NCBI RefSeq assembly: GCF_003336755.1
Contig: NZ_KZ851831.1
Location: 223,268-287,267 of the forward strand
Direction: 5' to 3'
DNA from: Elioraea thermophila (ex Habib et al. 2022)
Lineage (GTDB): Bacteria; Pseudomonadota; Alphaproteobacteria; Acetobacterales; Acetobacteraceae
DNA: 64,000 bases
The translations under genes were made by a program, and so were the position numbers. The notes under the pieces were generated by a model. That model did not search any database and was not told the DNA's origin. It worked only from the letters and a program-made list of their open reading frames with translations. This document shows positions 20,147 to 31,044 of the stretch, piece after piece (within the stretch, counting starts at the first letter, position 1; every line of letters begins with the position of its first letter).

Positions 20147-20695
20147 TCATAGGGTTTCGACGACGAGACGATCGTTGGTGTAGACGCAGATCTCCGCCGC
20201 GATCGCCATCGCCCGGCGCACGATCGCCTCGGCGTCCATCTCCTCGCGGTCGATGAGCGCGCGCGCGGCGGCAAGCGCGTAGTTGCCGCCTGAACCGATG
20301 GCGACGATCGCATCCTCCGGCTCGAGCACGTCGCCCATGCCGGTGAGCAGGAAGGAGCGGTCTTTGTCCGCCACCGCCATCATCGCTTCGAGGCGCCGGA
20401 GATAGCGATCGGTGCGCCAGTCCTTGGCGAGCTCGACACAGGCGCGCTCGAGCTGAGCCGGGTAGCGCTCGAGCTTCGCTTCCAGCCGCTCGAGTAGGGT
20501 GAAGGCATCGGCGGTCGCGCCGGCGAAGCCGGCGAGCACCGCCCCACCGCCGATCCGCCGCACCTTGCGCGCATTGCCCTTCACCACCGTCTGGCCGAGG
20601 CTCACCTGCCCGTCGCCTGCCATGGCGACACGGCCGCCCTTGCGCACGCACAGGATGGTCGTGCCGTGCCACGCCTGCTCGTTCGTCCCTGTCAC
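20147..20695 (-). CDS. hslV: ATP-dependent protease proteolytic subunit HslV
   Basis: Proteasome-like peptidase of HslUV, 182 residues. The N-terminal catalytic threonine lies in [12 protein letters not shown] after a short propeptide of about 11 residues, followed by [15 protein letters not shown] and the typical [14 protein letters not shown]. It is upstream of hslU and divergent from hisB 96 bases away, an arrangement shared with many alphaproteobacteria. Confidence 0.97.
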   Translation of the reverse strand: MTGTNEQAWHGTTILCVRKGGRVAMAGDGQVSLGQTVVKGNARKVRRIGGGAVLAGFAGATADAFTLLERLEAKLERYPAQLERACVELAKDWRTDRYLRRLEAMMAVADKDRSFLLTGMGDVLEPEDAIVAIGSGGNYALAAARALIDREEMDAEAIVRRAMAIAAEICVYTNDRLVVETL

Positions 20696-20791
20696 GATCC
20701 GGTCTTCCTTGCCCGCGGCCTACATGGCCCGCCTGGGGCCGGGCGGCAACCCGCGTGGACGGGAAGAGGGCGCGAGGCTAGAAGCCCGCCC

Positions 20792-21394
20792 ATGACGGAG
20801 CACCGGAAGGCGTCGATCCGCCGCGAGACCGGCGAGACCCGGATCGAGGCCACCATCGACCTCGACGGCACGGGCGAGGCGCGCATCGCGACGGGGATCG
20901 GCTTCCTCGACCACATGCTGACCGCACTCGCCCGCCACGGCGCGATCGACATCGCGCTTACGGCCGCAGGCGACCTGCATGTCGACTTCCACCACACCAC
21001 AGAGGACACGGGGATCGTGCTCGGCCGGGCGGTGGCGGAGGCCCTGGGTGAGCGCCGGGGGATCAGGCGTTACGGCGCGGCGGTGATCCCGATGGACGAG
21101 GCGCTGGTCGAGGCGGCGATCGACCTGTCGGGACGGCCGTTCCTCGCCTGGGAGGTCGCTTTCCCGACCCAGAAGGTCGGCGAGATGGACACCGAACTCT
21201 TCCTCGAGTGGTTTCGCGCCTTCGCGACCAACGCCGGCGCGACCCTGCACGTGCGCCGGAAGGCCGGCGTGAACAGCCACCACATCGCCGAGGCCTGCTT
21301 CAAGGCGCTGGCGCGGGCCTTGCGCGAGGCGGTGGAACGCGATCCCCGCGCGGCTGGCACGGTGCCCTCGACGAAGGGGAGCCTCGCCGGCTGA
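20792..21394 (+). CDS. hisB: Imidazoleglycerol-phosphate dehydratase
   Basis: Sixth step of histidine synthesis, 200 residues, the monofunctional form. The metal-binding histidines lie in [15 protein letters not shown] and [13 protein letters not shown]. The chosen ATG gives [16 protein letters not shown]; the frame is open 42 codons further up but without family similarity. It is first in a tightly packed operon with hisH and hisA; its stop overlaps the next start (TGATG). Confidence 0.96.
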   Translation: MTEHRKASIRRETGETRIEATIDLDGTGEARIATGIGFLDHMLTALARHGAIDIALTAAGDLHVDFHHTTEDTGIVLGRAVAEALGERRGIRRYGAAVIPMDEALVEAAIDLSGRPFLAWEVAFPTQKVGEMDTELFLEWFRAFATNAGATLHVRRKAGVNSHHIAEACFKALARALREAVERDPRAAGTVPSTKGSLAG

Positions 21395-21774
21395 TGCGCA
21401 TCTGGTCGGTCCACGTCAAACCCCAGGCGGAGCCCGTGCTGGTGCGCGAGGGCTTCGCTTGGCTGGCCTTCCTGTTTCCGGCGTTGTGGTTCCTGGCCAA
21501 GCGGATGTGGCTCGTGCTCGTGCTCTATCTCGCGCTCGGCGCCATCGCCGCCGTGGTGCTGCAACCGCTGCCCGAGCCCATCGTCGGCCTGATCGGTTTC
21601 GGCGTGCAATTGCTGATCGGCTTTCATGCCCGCGATCTCGAGCGCTGGACCTTGGCCCGCCGCGGCTGGCGCGAACTCGGCGTGGTCGCGGCGCAGGGCG
21701 GCGAGGACGAGGCCTATGCCCGCCTCTTCGCGGCGCGGCGCGACCTGCTCGCCTGGGGAACGGTGCGAGCGTGA
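21394..21774 (+). CDS. DUF2628 membrane protein
   Basis: A 126-residue protein that begins IWSVHVKPQAEPVLVREGFA and has two or three hydrophobic segments (about residues 20-75), then a basic cytoplasmic tail. DUF2628 proteins have this N-terminus and are of unknown function. It sits between hisB and hisH with overlapping stop and start codons on both sides, a conserved position in alphaproteobacterial his operons to my knowledge. Confidence 0.8.
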   Translation: MRIWSVHVKPQAEPVLVREGFAWLAFLFPALWFLAKRMWLVLVLYLALGAIAAVVLQPLPEPIVGLIGFGVQLLIGFHARDLERWTLARRGWRELGVVAAQGGEDEAYARLFAARRDLLAWGTVRA

Positions 21775-22436
21775 GCGGAACGGTCGCCGTCGTCGATTAC
21801 GGCTCGGGCAACCTGCGCTCCGCCGCCAAGGCGCTCGAGCGCGTGGCGGCGGAAGCCGGGCGCGACGTCAGGGTGGTGGTGACGGCGGAGGCGCGCGAGG
21901 TGGCGCGGGCCGAGCGGATCGTGCTGCCGGGGCAGGGCGCGTTCGGCGATTGCTACGCGGGGCTGGCTCGGCTGCCCGGCATGCTCGAGGTGCTCGGCGA
22001 TGCGGTGCGACGTCGTGGCGTGCCGTTCCTCGGCATTTGCGTCGGCATGCAGCTGCTGGCCGGGCGGGGCTTCGAGCACGGCGTGCACGAAGGGTTCGGC
22101 TGGATCGGTGGCGAGGTGGTGCATCTGCGCGACCTGCCAGGCCGTGAGGCGTCGCAGGCGCTGCCCTATCCCCACATGGGGTGGAACGCGCTTGCCATCG
22201 TCGAGCCGCGGCACGCCCTCCTGGCAGGGATTTCGCAAGGGTCGGCGGTGTATTTCGTGCACTCCTACGCCTTCGCGGCGGCTGATGCGGCGGACGTGAT
22301 CGCGACGACGGGGTATGGGGGGCCGGTGGTGGCGGCGGTGGCGCGCGGCAACGTGGCCGGGGTGCAGTTCCACCCGGAGAAGAGTCAGGCGGTGGGGCTC
22401 AGGATCCTCGGCAATTTCCTTGCCTGGCGGCCGTGA
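21771..22436 (+). CDS. hisH: Imidazole glycerol phosphate synthase, glutaminase subunit
   Basis: Supplies ammonia from glutamine to HisF. The 221-residue protein starts at GTG (overlapping the DUF2628 stop) with TVAVVDYGSGNLRS. The nucleophile is Cys in FLGICVGMQLLAGRG, and the His/Glu pair is in GVQFHPEKSQ. Its partner hisF is not in the window. Confidence 0.96.
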   Translation: MSGTVAVVDYGSGNLRSAAKALERVAAEAGRDVRVVVTAEAREVARAERIVLPGQGAFGDCYAGLARLPGMLEVLGDAVRRRGVPFLGICVGMQLLAGRGFEHGVHEGFGWIGGEVVHLRDLPGREASQALPYPHMGWNALAIVEPRHALLAGISQGSAVYFVHSYAFAAADAADVIATTGYGGPVVAAVARGNVAGVQFHPEKSQAVGLRILGNFLAWRP

Positions 22437-22454
22437 CGGCCGGGGAGGTCTTGG

Positions 22455-23066
22455 ATGGAGCGGAACGGAACGGCCGACGAGGCGGGCGTGGGCGGAGAGG
22501 AGCACGGCTCCGAGGGCGCGGCGCCGGTTCTCGCCGTTGATCGCGTGCAGGCTCTCACGGAGCGGGAACTCGGAGAACTCGCCGAGGCGACCGCGGCCGC
22601 CATCATCGAGGGCGGCGGCTTCGGCTGGGTGAAGCCGCAGCCGCGCGACACGCTGGCGCGCTACTTCCAGGGCGTCCTGCTTGTTCCCGAGCGAAGCCTG
22701 TTCGTCGCCCGCATGGACGGCGTGATCGTCGGCGCCGCCCAGCTCGTCCGCCCGCCGCGCAACAACGAGGCGCAGGCCTTCTCCGCCCAGTTGATGCACT
22801 TCTTCCTCGCTCCCTACGCGCGGGGCTTCGGCCTCGCGCGGCTTCTCCTGCGCCGGGTCGAGGAGTACGCGGCGGCCATCGGGGTACGGGTGTTGAACCT
22901 GGACGTGCGGGCAACGCAGACGGGGGCGATTCAGCTGTTTGAGAGCGGTGGCTACCGCCGCTGGGGAACGCATCCGGCCTACGCCCTGATCGACGGCAAG
23001 ACGATAGCCGGGCATTTCTATTACAAGGAGCTGTCGCCCACCGGGCGACGCGCGCGGGGATCGTGA
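22455..23066 (+). CDS. GNAT-family N-acetyltransferase
   Basis: A 203-residue protein whose C-terminal two thirds is a GNAT fold: [20 protein letters not shown] carries the acetyl-CoA pyrophosphate loop, followed by [19 protein letters not shown]. The N-terminal 30 residues are acidic and may be disordered. It lies between hisH and hisA, overlapping hisA by four bases. The substrate is unknown; its position suggests co-expression with histidine synthesis rather than a role in it. Confidence 0.88.
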   Translation: MERNGTADEAGVGGEEHGSEGAAPVLAVDRVQALTERELGELAEATAAAIIEGGGFGWVKPQPRDTLARYFQGVLLVPERSLFVARMDGVIVGAAQLVRPPRNNEAQAFSAQLMHFFLAPYARGFGLARLLLRRVEEYAAAIGVRVLNLDVRATQTGAIQLFESGGYRRWGTHPAYALIDGKTIAGHFYYKELSPTGRRARGS

Positions 23067-23797
23067 AGCCGATCACCGTCTACCCTGCCATCGACCTCAA
23101 GGGCGGGGCCTGCGTGCGGCTCCGTCGCGGCGAGATGGCCGAGGCCACGGTCTACGCGGAGGACCCGGCCGCACAGGCCCGCGCCTGGCAGGATGCGGGG
23201 TTCGCGTGGGTACACGTGGTCGATCTCGACGGCGCCTTCGCCGGGCAGTCGGTGAACGCGGAGGCGGTGGCGGCGATCCTTGCCGCGGTGAGCATCCCGG
23301 TGCAGCTCGGCGGCGGTATCCGCGACCTCGCCTCGGTCGAGCGCTGGCTTGCGGCCGGGGTGGCGCGCGTGATCCTCGGCAGCGCCGCGGCCAAGGACCC
23401 TGCGTTCGTGCGCGAGGCCTGCCGGCGCTTTCCGGGGCGGATCGTGGTCGGCATCGACGCGCGGGACGGCTTCGTCGCCACGGAAGGCTGGGCGGAGACG
23501 AGCACCATGCGCGCGCTCGATCTGGCGCTTGCTTACGAGGATGCCGGGGTGGCGGCGATCGTGTTCACCGATATCGCACGCGATGGCATGCTGGCGGGGC
23601 TGAACCTCGAGGCGACGGAGGATCTCGCCTGGGCGCTGACCACGCCCGTGATCGCCTCCGGCGGTGTGGCGGGGGTGGAGGACATCGCGGCCGTGCGCGC
23701 GAAGGCCGAGGCCGGCATCGAGGGGGTGATCGTCGGCCGCGCCCTGTACGACGGCCGGATCAGCCCAGCCGAGGCGCTGGCGGCGGCACGCGGCTGA
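23063..23797 (+). CDS. hisA: Phosphoribosyl-ProFAR isomerase HisA
   Basis: Fourth step of histidine synthesis, a TIM barrel of 244 residues. The catalytic Asp is in [14 protein letters not shown] (about residue 11); the second Asp and phosphate loops are in [10 protein letters not shown] and SGGVAGVED. The GTG start overlaps the preceding gene. In most relatives hisF and hisE follow; here acs follows, so the cluster ends early. Confidence 0.96.
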   Translation: MKPITVYPAIDLKGGACVRLRRGEMAEATVYAEDPAAQARAWQDAGFAWVHVVDLDGAFAGQSVNAEAVAAILAAVSIPVQLGGGIRDLASVERWLAAGVARVILGSAAAKDPAFVREACRRFPGRIVVGIDARDGFVATEGWAETSTMRALDLALAYEDAGVAAIVFTDIARDGMLAGLNLEATEDLAWALTTPVIASGGVAGVEDIAAVRAKAEAGIEGVIVGRALYDGRISPAEALAAARG

Positions 23798-23920
23798 GAG
23801 CCTCGGGCCCGGTTTCCGTCACGGCCGGGCTTCGGCTAGTTTGATCCAGGACAAGGTACGATCCGGCGGGCTGTGATCCAGCACGTCGGCAGCGAAACGT
23901 TTCAGGGGAGGGAGCGGAGC

Positions 23921-25876
<1,956 letters not shown>

Positions 25877-26042
25877 CGGACGCGCCGCCGGGGCTTGCCG
25901 GTGGTGCGGCCGCAGCGGCGCGGCAAAGGCGGTGGGCTTCTTGTGACCGTCGCGCCGAGCGGGCCGAACTGGGGTGCGGTGGGGGGCCGCCGAACCCCGT
26001 GAGCGTTGGGCAGGCGCAGCGTGCCGCCCCCTCCGGCAGCCC

Positions 26043-26927
26043 TCAGGGCTCCCGCATCAACAGGGCTAAGAGGCCGTCCAGCTCGTCCAGCGTGCGGTAG
26101 CGGATTCTGACCTCGCCGCCCTTGCCGGCCGAGGTGATGCGGACAGCGAGTCCGAGCCGGTCCTGCAGATCCTGTTCGAGGCTCGCGAGGTTCGGGTCGC
26201 GCGCCGGCTCGGCCCTGGTGGACGTGGCGGGCTTGCTGCCGGAGGCGGCGAGGGCCTCGGTTTGCCGTACGGAGAGCCCCTCGGCGATGACGCGTTCGGC
26301 GAGCGGCACCGGGTCGGCGGCGGCAAGCAGGGCGCGGGCATGCCCCGCCGTCAGTCGCCCTTCGCGAAGGTGAACCTGCACCGGCTTCGGCAGGCCAAGG
26401 AGGCGAAGAGTGTTGGCGACATGGGCCCGGCTCTTGCCGATCATGCGGCCTGCCTCGTCCTGCGTGATGCTGTGGGTCTCGATCAGACGGCGCAGTCCCT
26501 CGGCCTCCTCGATCGGGTCGAGGTCGGTGCGCTGGAGATTCTCCACCAGCGCGGCGGCGGCGGCCTCGCGGTCGTCGAGGCGGCGGACAAGCACGGGAAC
26601 TTCATGGAGGGGGACGGCTTGGGCCGCGCGCCAGCGGCGCTCGCCGGCAACGATCTGGAAGCGATCCGGCAGGCTGGGATGGGGACGGACCAGAAGGGGT
26701 TGCAGGACTCCTCGCTCCCGGATCGAGGCGATGAGCTCTTCCAGGCTCTCCTGGCGGATGGTGCTGCGCGGCTGGAACGGGCTCGGTTCGAGGGCGGTGA
26801 TGGGGACGGTGCGAATGTCACCGTCGCCGCCCGTCGGTGCGCGCACCGGTGCCGTTGCCGCTGGCTCGCCCAGCAGGGCGGCGAGACCGCGGCCGAGCCG
26901 TTTGGGGGCACCGTCGCGTGCCGTCAT
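26043..26927 (-). CDS. parB: Chromosome partitioning protein ParB
   Basis: A CTP-dependent DNA clamp that loads at parS and spreads. The 294-residue protein has the N-terminal KRLGRGLAALLG, the CTP-binding box with GERRWRAAQ (about residues 95-103), and an HTH region around ITQDEAGRMIGKSRAHVANT that reads parS. It overlaps parA by four bases. Two parS sites lie upstream of rsmG at 28334-28395, in the same operon. Confidence 0.96.
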   Translation of the reverse strand: MTARDGAPKRLGRGLAALLGEPAATAPVRAPTGGDGDIRTVPITALEPSPFQPRSTIRQESLEELIASIRERGVLQPLLVRPHPSLPDRFQIVAGERRWRAAQAVPLHEVPVLVRRLDDREAAAAALVENLQRTDLDPIEEAEGLRRLIETHSITQDEAGRMIGKSRAHVANTLRLLGLPKPVQVHLREGRLTAGHARALLAAADPVPLAERVIAEGLSVRQTEALAASGSKPATSTRAEPARDPNLASLEQDLQDRLGLAVRITSAGKGGEVRIRYRTLDELDGLLALLMREP

Positions 26928-27739
26928 GACAGGGCCTCGGACGGCTCGCGTTCGCGGCGCAGGAGTTCGCCGGCGAGACGGACATAGGCTTGGCTGCCGG
27001 GTGAGCGGAAATCGTAGAGCAAAGCGGGCTTGCCGTGCGACGGAGCCTCGGAGAGGCGGATGTTGCGGGGGATCATCGTCTCGAACACGCGGTCGCCGAA
27101 GAAGGCGCGCACGTCGGCGGCCACCTGCTCGGAGAGGTTGTTTCGGCGGTCATACATGGTCAGCACGATGCCGTGCAGGGCGAGGCGCGGGTTGAAGCCG
27201 CGGCGAACGGCCTCGATGGTGCGCATGAGTTGGGACAGGCCCTCGAGGGCGAAGAACTCGCATTGCAGGGGGACGAGGACGGCATCGGCCGCCACAAGGG
27301 CATTCACCGTGAGAAGCCCGAGCGATGGCGGGCAGTCCAGCAGGATGAGATCCCCCTGGTTGGCCACGGAGAGGGCGTCGCGGAGGCGATACTCCCGTCT
27401 GGTGAGGGCGACGAGTTCGATTTCGGCCCCGGCCAGATCCTGATCGGCGGGCACGATGGAGAAGTCCGGAATGCCGGTCGGGCGGGTGAGGTCCGAGAGC
27501 GGGCGGCCTTCGATCAGCAAGGCATAGGAGCCGGGAGAGCGCTGGTCGGCCGGGAGGCCAAGTCCGGTCGAGGCGTTTCCTTGCGGGTCGAGGTCGATGA
27601 GCATCACGGGCCGGCCGGCGGCGGCGAGCGCCGTGGCCAGGTTGATGGCGGTCGTCGTCTTGCCCACACCACCCTTCTGGTTGGCGATGGCGATGACGCG
27701 CGGGCGCGAAGCGGGCTGGGAAGAGGCGGGGTCAGACAC
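26924..27739 (-). CDS. parA: Chromosome partitioning ATPase ParA
   Basis: A deviant-Walker ATPase that moves the ParB-parS complex. The 271-residue protein starts MSDPASSQPASRP, with the deviant Walker A KGGVGKTTT (about residues 22-30) and Walker A' MLIDLDPQGNAS. It overlaps rsmG at the 5' side by eight bases and parB at the 3' side by four. The order rsmG-parA-parB is conserved widely in bacteria. Confidence 0.96.
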   Translation of the reverse strand: MSDPASSQPASRPRVIAIANQKGGVGKTTTAINLATALAAAGRPVMLIDLDPQGNASTGLGLPADQRSPGSYALLIEGRPLSDLTRPTGIPDFSIVPADQDLAGAEIELVALTRREYRLRDALSVANQGDLILLDCPPSLGLLTVNALVAADAVLVPLQCEFFALEGLSQLMRTIEAVRRGFNPRLALHGIVLTMYDRRNNLSEQVAADVRAFFGDRVFETMIPRNIRLSEAPSHGKPALLYDFRSPGSQAYVRLAGELLRREREPSEALS

Positions 27740-28340
27740 GCGCGACCTCGCTCACGCGAAGGATGGTGGCGGACGGGTCCGTTCGGCTCGGGAAGCGTTC
27801 CAGGCGCATTGTCCAGGAGCCTGCGACCTCGGTCAATTCGCGGTCGACCGACCGACCCTTCGGTAGCAAAGCAACGCCGCGCGGTCGCAGATGGCGCACG
27901 ATGAGCGGGAGAAGGCCGGGCAGGGGGGCAAAAGCGCGGGCGGTGATGACATCCGCCATCAAGGGCGGCAGGAGGGCGGCGTCTTCCGCGTGGATGGTGG
28001 CGGGGGCGCCAAGGAGACGGGTCGCCTCGCGCAGGAAGGCAGCCTTGCGCTGGTCGCGTTCGACCAGGTGAGTCTCGCGGTCGGTCAGGAGGGCGAGGAC
28101 GAGGCCCGGAAACCCTGCCCCGCTGCCGAGATCGGCGAGTCGCGTTGCAGAAGGAGGCAGGAGATCGGCCAACTGGGCGCTGTCGAGGATGTGCCGGTGC
28201 CAGAGGTGGTTGAGGTCGCCGGGGGCGACGAGGTTGATGCGGCGGCTCCAGCTGCGGACAAGGTCGGCATAGGCCTCGAGGCGACGGCGCTGGTCGGGGG
28301 AGAGCGAGAGCAGAGGGCCGTCATGGCGATCCGGTTTCAC
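27732..28340 (-). CDS. rsmG: 16S rRNA (guanine527-N7)-methyltransferase
   Basis: Methylates G527 of 16S rRNA, 202 residues. The SAM-binding motif LADLGSGAGFPGLVLALL lies near residue 68. The start is the GTG at 28340, which lies inside a parS site: the right half of the palindrome, GTGAAAC, supplies the first codons. No clear ribosome site precedes it. In many genomes mnmE and mnmG lie just upstream; here they are absent. Confidence 0.93.
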   Translation of the reverse strand: MKPDRHDGPLLSLSPDQRRRLEAYADLVRSWSRRINLVAPGDLNHLWHRHILDSAQLADLLPPSATRLADLGSGAGFPGLVLALLTDRETHLVERDQRKAAFLREATRLLGAPATIHAEDAALLPPLMADVITARAFAPLPGLLPLIVRHLRPRGVALLPKGRSVDRELTEVAGSWTMRLERFPSRTDPSATILRVSEVARV

Positions 28341-28347
28341 GTGAAAC
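28334..28347. promoter_or_regulatory. parS: parS site 1, overlapping the rsmG start codon
   Basis: GTTTCACGTGAAAC is the perfect 14-bp core of the universal ParB-binding site. It contains the GTG start of rsmG on the minus strand. Confidence 0.95.
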
Positions 28348-28381
28348 AGACCCGAGCCGCTGCCGGCCTTTCAGGCGTCGC

Positions 28382-28395
28382 GTTTCACGTGAAAC
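28382..28395. promoter_or_regulatory. parS: parS site 2
   Basis: A second exact GTTTCACGTGAAAC, 48 bases from the first. It lies between the rsmG start and the ferredoxin gene stop. Confidence 0.95.
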
Positions 28396-28431
28396 AGGAC
28401 TTCGTCAGAGCGGCGCAGGTTGCTGAGCGAC

Positions 28432-28827
28432 TCATCTATCGGTGTCGCCACTGGCGTCGGACGACATGACCAGCTTCCGATCGAGCATGAGGTCAATGGC
28501 ACGCCGTCCGGCAATCAGATGCTCCTGGATCACCCGCTCCGCTTCCTCCCGGCTTCCGATTCGGTACCAGACCCCCTCCGGATAGATCAGGATGCACGGA
28601 CCTGCCTCGCAGCGGTCGAGGCACCCCGCTTGGTTCACGCGAACCCGCTCCAGGCCCAGCTCCTTGATCCGCGCCTTCATGTAGGCGCGGACGTCCTCCG
28701 AGCCCTTGGCTGCGCAACTCCCCCGCGCGTGACCCTCGGGGCGACGATTGCAGCAGACGAAGACGTGAACGCGGTAGAACAGAGGCGGATCGTCGGGGCT
28801 GCGAAGCAGCGGCGCCCCATCCGTCAT
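28432..28827 (-). CDS. Thioredoxin-like [2Fe-2S] ferredoxin
   Basis: A 131-residue protein of the Shethna/NuoE-like thioredoxin-fold ferredoxin type. The candidate cluster ligands are in VFVCCNRRPEGHARGSC and VNQAGCLDRCEAGPC. The start ATG overlaps the stop of the TlpA-like gene (ATGA). The frame is open 24 codons further upstream, inside that gene. Such small ferredoxins are common in alphaproteobacteria; the electron partner is unknown. Confidence 0.88.
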   Translation of the reverse strand: MTDGAPLLRSPDDPPLFYRVHVFVCCNRRPEGHARGSCAAKGSEDVRAYMKARIKELGLERVRVNQAGCLDRCEAGPCILIYPEGVWYRIGSREEAERVIQEHLIAGRRAIDLMLDRKLVMSSDASGDTDR

Positions 28828-29396
28828 GTCGCCGTGCTCGCGGGCTCGAACGGTTCCACCAGCCGTCGGATCTGATCCACCATTTCCGCCGCGTCCCAAG
28901 CAGCCACCCCTTCCAGCCGGGCAGCCTCAAGCCCGACCCGATCGACGATCAACGTCGTGGGCAATCCGCGCACCCCCCACGCCCGGGCCGCCGCCCCGCG
29001 AGGGTCCAGCCAGATGGCAAGATTCCGCAGGGCGTGCCGGTCATAGAACCCCCGGACCACCGGCGCCCCCCCGCGATCCTGGCTGAGCGCCAGAACCTCG
29101 ATATCGTGCCCGGCAACCAGCCCCGCCAGCCGATCCAGCGCCGGCATCTCCTCCACACAGGGCGGACACCATGTCGCCCAGAGGTTGATCACCAGCCCCC
29201 GCCGGCGGAAATCGGCAATCGTCCGTCGTTCGCCCGCCCCGGTGAAGAACTCCGCCGGCGCCAACGCCGCCCTGCGGGCGCGCACCTCGAGCTGACCCCG
29301 CCCCGCCTGCGCTTGCCCTGCCGCAAGCGCGATGGCAGAGCACGCCAGCCCGAGCATCGCCTCTCGCCGCCGCGACATCTCCGGACCGATCGCCAT
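28824..29396 (-). CDS. TlpA-like periplasmic thiol-disulfide oxidoreductase
   Basis: A 190-residue thioredoxin-fold protein. A hydrophobic N-terminal segment ([18 protein letters not shown]) is a signal peptide or anchor, and the redox motif WCPPC lies in [17 protein letters not shown]. The cis-Pro loop is [10 protein letters not shown]. TlpA/ResA relatives reduce periplasmic disulfides, for example in cytochrome c maturation. The ATG at 29396 has GGGGAG 8 bases upstream and overlaps the argH start on the other strand; an ATG at 29378 is possible. Confidence 0.88.
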   Translation of the reverse strand: MAIGPEMSRRREAMLGLACSAIALAAGQAQAGRGQLEVRARRAALAPAEFFTGAGERRTIADFRRRGLVINLWATWCPPCVEEMPALDRLAGLVAGHDIEVLALSQDRGGAPVVRGFYDRHALRNLAIWLDPRGAAARAWGVRGLPTTLIVDRVGLEAARLEGVAAWDAAEMVDQIRRLVEPFEPASTAT

Positions 29397-30798
29397 GCCT
29401 CACTCCCCAGCCGAGCCGCAAGCCAACAGCCTCTGGGGCGGACGCTTCGCCCGCGGCCCCGACGCCATCATGCAAGAGATCAACGCTTCGATCGGCTTCG
29501 ACAAGAGGCTCTGGCGGCAGGACATCGAGGGATCCAAAGCGCACGCTCGCATGCTCGCAGCGCAGGGCATCATCACCGAGGCGGATCGCGACGCCATCCT
29601 CGCTGGCCTCGACGACATCGCCAACGAGATCGCGCGCGGCGCGTTCGCCTTCTCAGAGGCCCGCGAGGATATTCATCTCAACATCGAGGCCGCACTCGCC
29701 GAGCGGATCGGCGAGGCGGGCCGCCGCCTGCACACCGCCCGCTCCCGCAATGATCAAGTCGCCCTCGACCTCAGGCTCTGGGTGCGTGACGCGATCGACC
29801 AGCTCGACGCGCAACTGCAGGCGCTCCTCCGCGCCCTCCTCGACCAGGCGGAGCGCTACGCGGCGAGCCCCATGCCGGGTTTCACCCACCTGCAGATCGC
29901 CCAGCCGATCACGTTCGGCCACCACCTGCTCGCCTATGTCGAGATGATGGCGCGCGACCGCGCGCGCTTCGCCGACTGCAGGGCGCGGCTCAACGAGTCC
30001 CCGCTCGGGGCGGCCGCGCTGGCCGGCACCTCCTTCCCGATCGACCGCCATGCGACTGCCGCCGCCCTCGGCTTCGCGCGCCCGATGGCGAACAGCCTCG
30101 ATGCCGTGTCCTCCCGCGACTTCGCCCTCGAGTTCCTGGCGGCGGCCGCGATCTGCGCCGCGCATCTGTCACGGCTGGCCGAGGAGATCGTGATCTGGGC
30201 CTCCGCCCCGTTCCGCTTCATCCGGCTGTCGGACGCCTTCACCACCGGCTCCTCGATCATGCCGCAGAAGCGCAATCCTGACGCCGCCGAGCTGGTCCGG
30301 GCCAAGACCGGCCGCATCAACGGCAACCTGCTTGCGCTGCTGACGGTGATGAAGGGTTTGCCGCTCGCCTATGCGAAGGACATGCAGGAGGACAAGGAGC
30401 CGGTCTTCGACACCGCCGACACCCTCGCTCTCTGTCTTGCCGCCACCGAGGGCATGGTGCGCGACCTCGAAGCGGACGAAGCGGCGATGCGCCGCTGGGC
30501 GGGGGAAGGCTTCGCCACCGCGACCGATCTCGCCGACTGGCTCGTCCGCGCCCTTGGCCTGCCGTTCCGCGACGCCCACCACGTGACCGGGCGGCTGGTC
30601 GCCCTGGCCGAGGCGAAGGGCTGCGGCCTTGCCGATCTCTCCCTCGATGATTTGCGCTCGGTCGAGCCCCGGATCACCGCGGACGTCTATTCCGTCCTCT
30701 CGGTCGAGGCCTCGATCGCCTCGCGCACCAGCTACGGCGGCACCGCGCCCGCCAACGTGCGGGCCCAGATTGCGGCGTGGCGCGAACGGCTCGGCTGA
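29395..30798 (+). CDS. argH: Argininosuccinate lyase
   Basis: Last step of arginine synthesis, 467 residues. It starts [18 protein letters not shown], with the WGGRF motif near residue 15 as in homologs. The signature [12 protein letters not shown] is near residue 285. The ATG shares the tetranucleotide CATG with the start codon of the opposite-strand TlpA gene. The next two genes complete the usual argH-lptM-lysA order. Confidence 0.97.
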   Translation: MPHSPAEPQANSLWGGRFARGPDAIMQEINASIGFDKRLWRQDIEGSKAHARMLAAQGIITEADRDAILAGLDDIANEIARGAFAFSEAREDIHLNIEAALAERIGEAGRRLHTARSRNDQVALDLRLWVRDAIDQLDAQLQALLRALLDQAERYAASPMPGFTHLQIAQPITFGHHLLAYVEMMARDRARFADCRARLNESPLGAAALAGTSFPIDRHATAAALGFARPMANSLDAVSSRDFALEFLAAAAICAAHLSRLAEEIVIWASAPFRFIRLSDAFTTGSSIMPQKRNPDAAELVRAKTGRINGNLLALLTVMKGLPLAYAKDMQEDKEPVFDTADTLALCLAATEGMVRDLEADEAAMRRWAGEGFATATDLADWLVRALGLPFRDAHHVTGRLVALAEAKGCGLADLSLDDLRSVEPRITADVYSVLSVEASIASRTSYGGTAPANVRAQIAAWRERLG

Positions 30799-30812
30799 GC
30801 GACACTTTCGCC

Positions 30813-31037
30813 ATGTTCCATGGCGCCTTCGGCACCTCGGGCGCGGGGTGCCTCCTGCCCCTGCGACCGCGTACCCGCGTTCTGCTGCTGCTCGCCCTGG
30901 TCGCGTTCGTCCTGCTGGCCGGCTGCGGCAAGCGTGGCGACCCCGCTCCGCCCGGGCCGGCGGAGGCGGTCACCTGGCCGCGCACCTACCCTGCCGGCCC
31001 GCCTGCGCCCACCCCCCCTGCTCCCTCGCCGCGCTGA
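30813..31037 (+). CDS. lptM: LptM-like small lipoprotein
   Basis: A 74-residue protein with a hydrophobic signal (TRVLLLLALVAFVLLAGC) ending in the lipobox LAGC, then GKRGDPAPPGP and a Pro-rich tail. The start of the mature part matches YifL/LptM, which helps mature the LptD/LptE complex in E. coli. Position between argH and lysA also fits: yifL is next to lysA-type genes in many proteobacteria. Assignment rests on the lipobox context and synteny. Confidence 0.75.
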   Translation: MFHGAFGTSGAGCLLPLRPRTRVLLLLALVAFVLLAGCGKRGDPAPPGPAEAVTWPRTYPAGPPAPTPPAPSPR

Positions 31038-31044
31038 CGCTGTC

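Noticed and set aside
28334..28395. GTTTCACGTGAAAC palindromes as transcription-factor sites
   Set aside because: The sequence is identical to parS and lies beside parA-parB, so partitioning is the better explanation.
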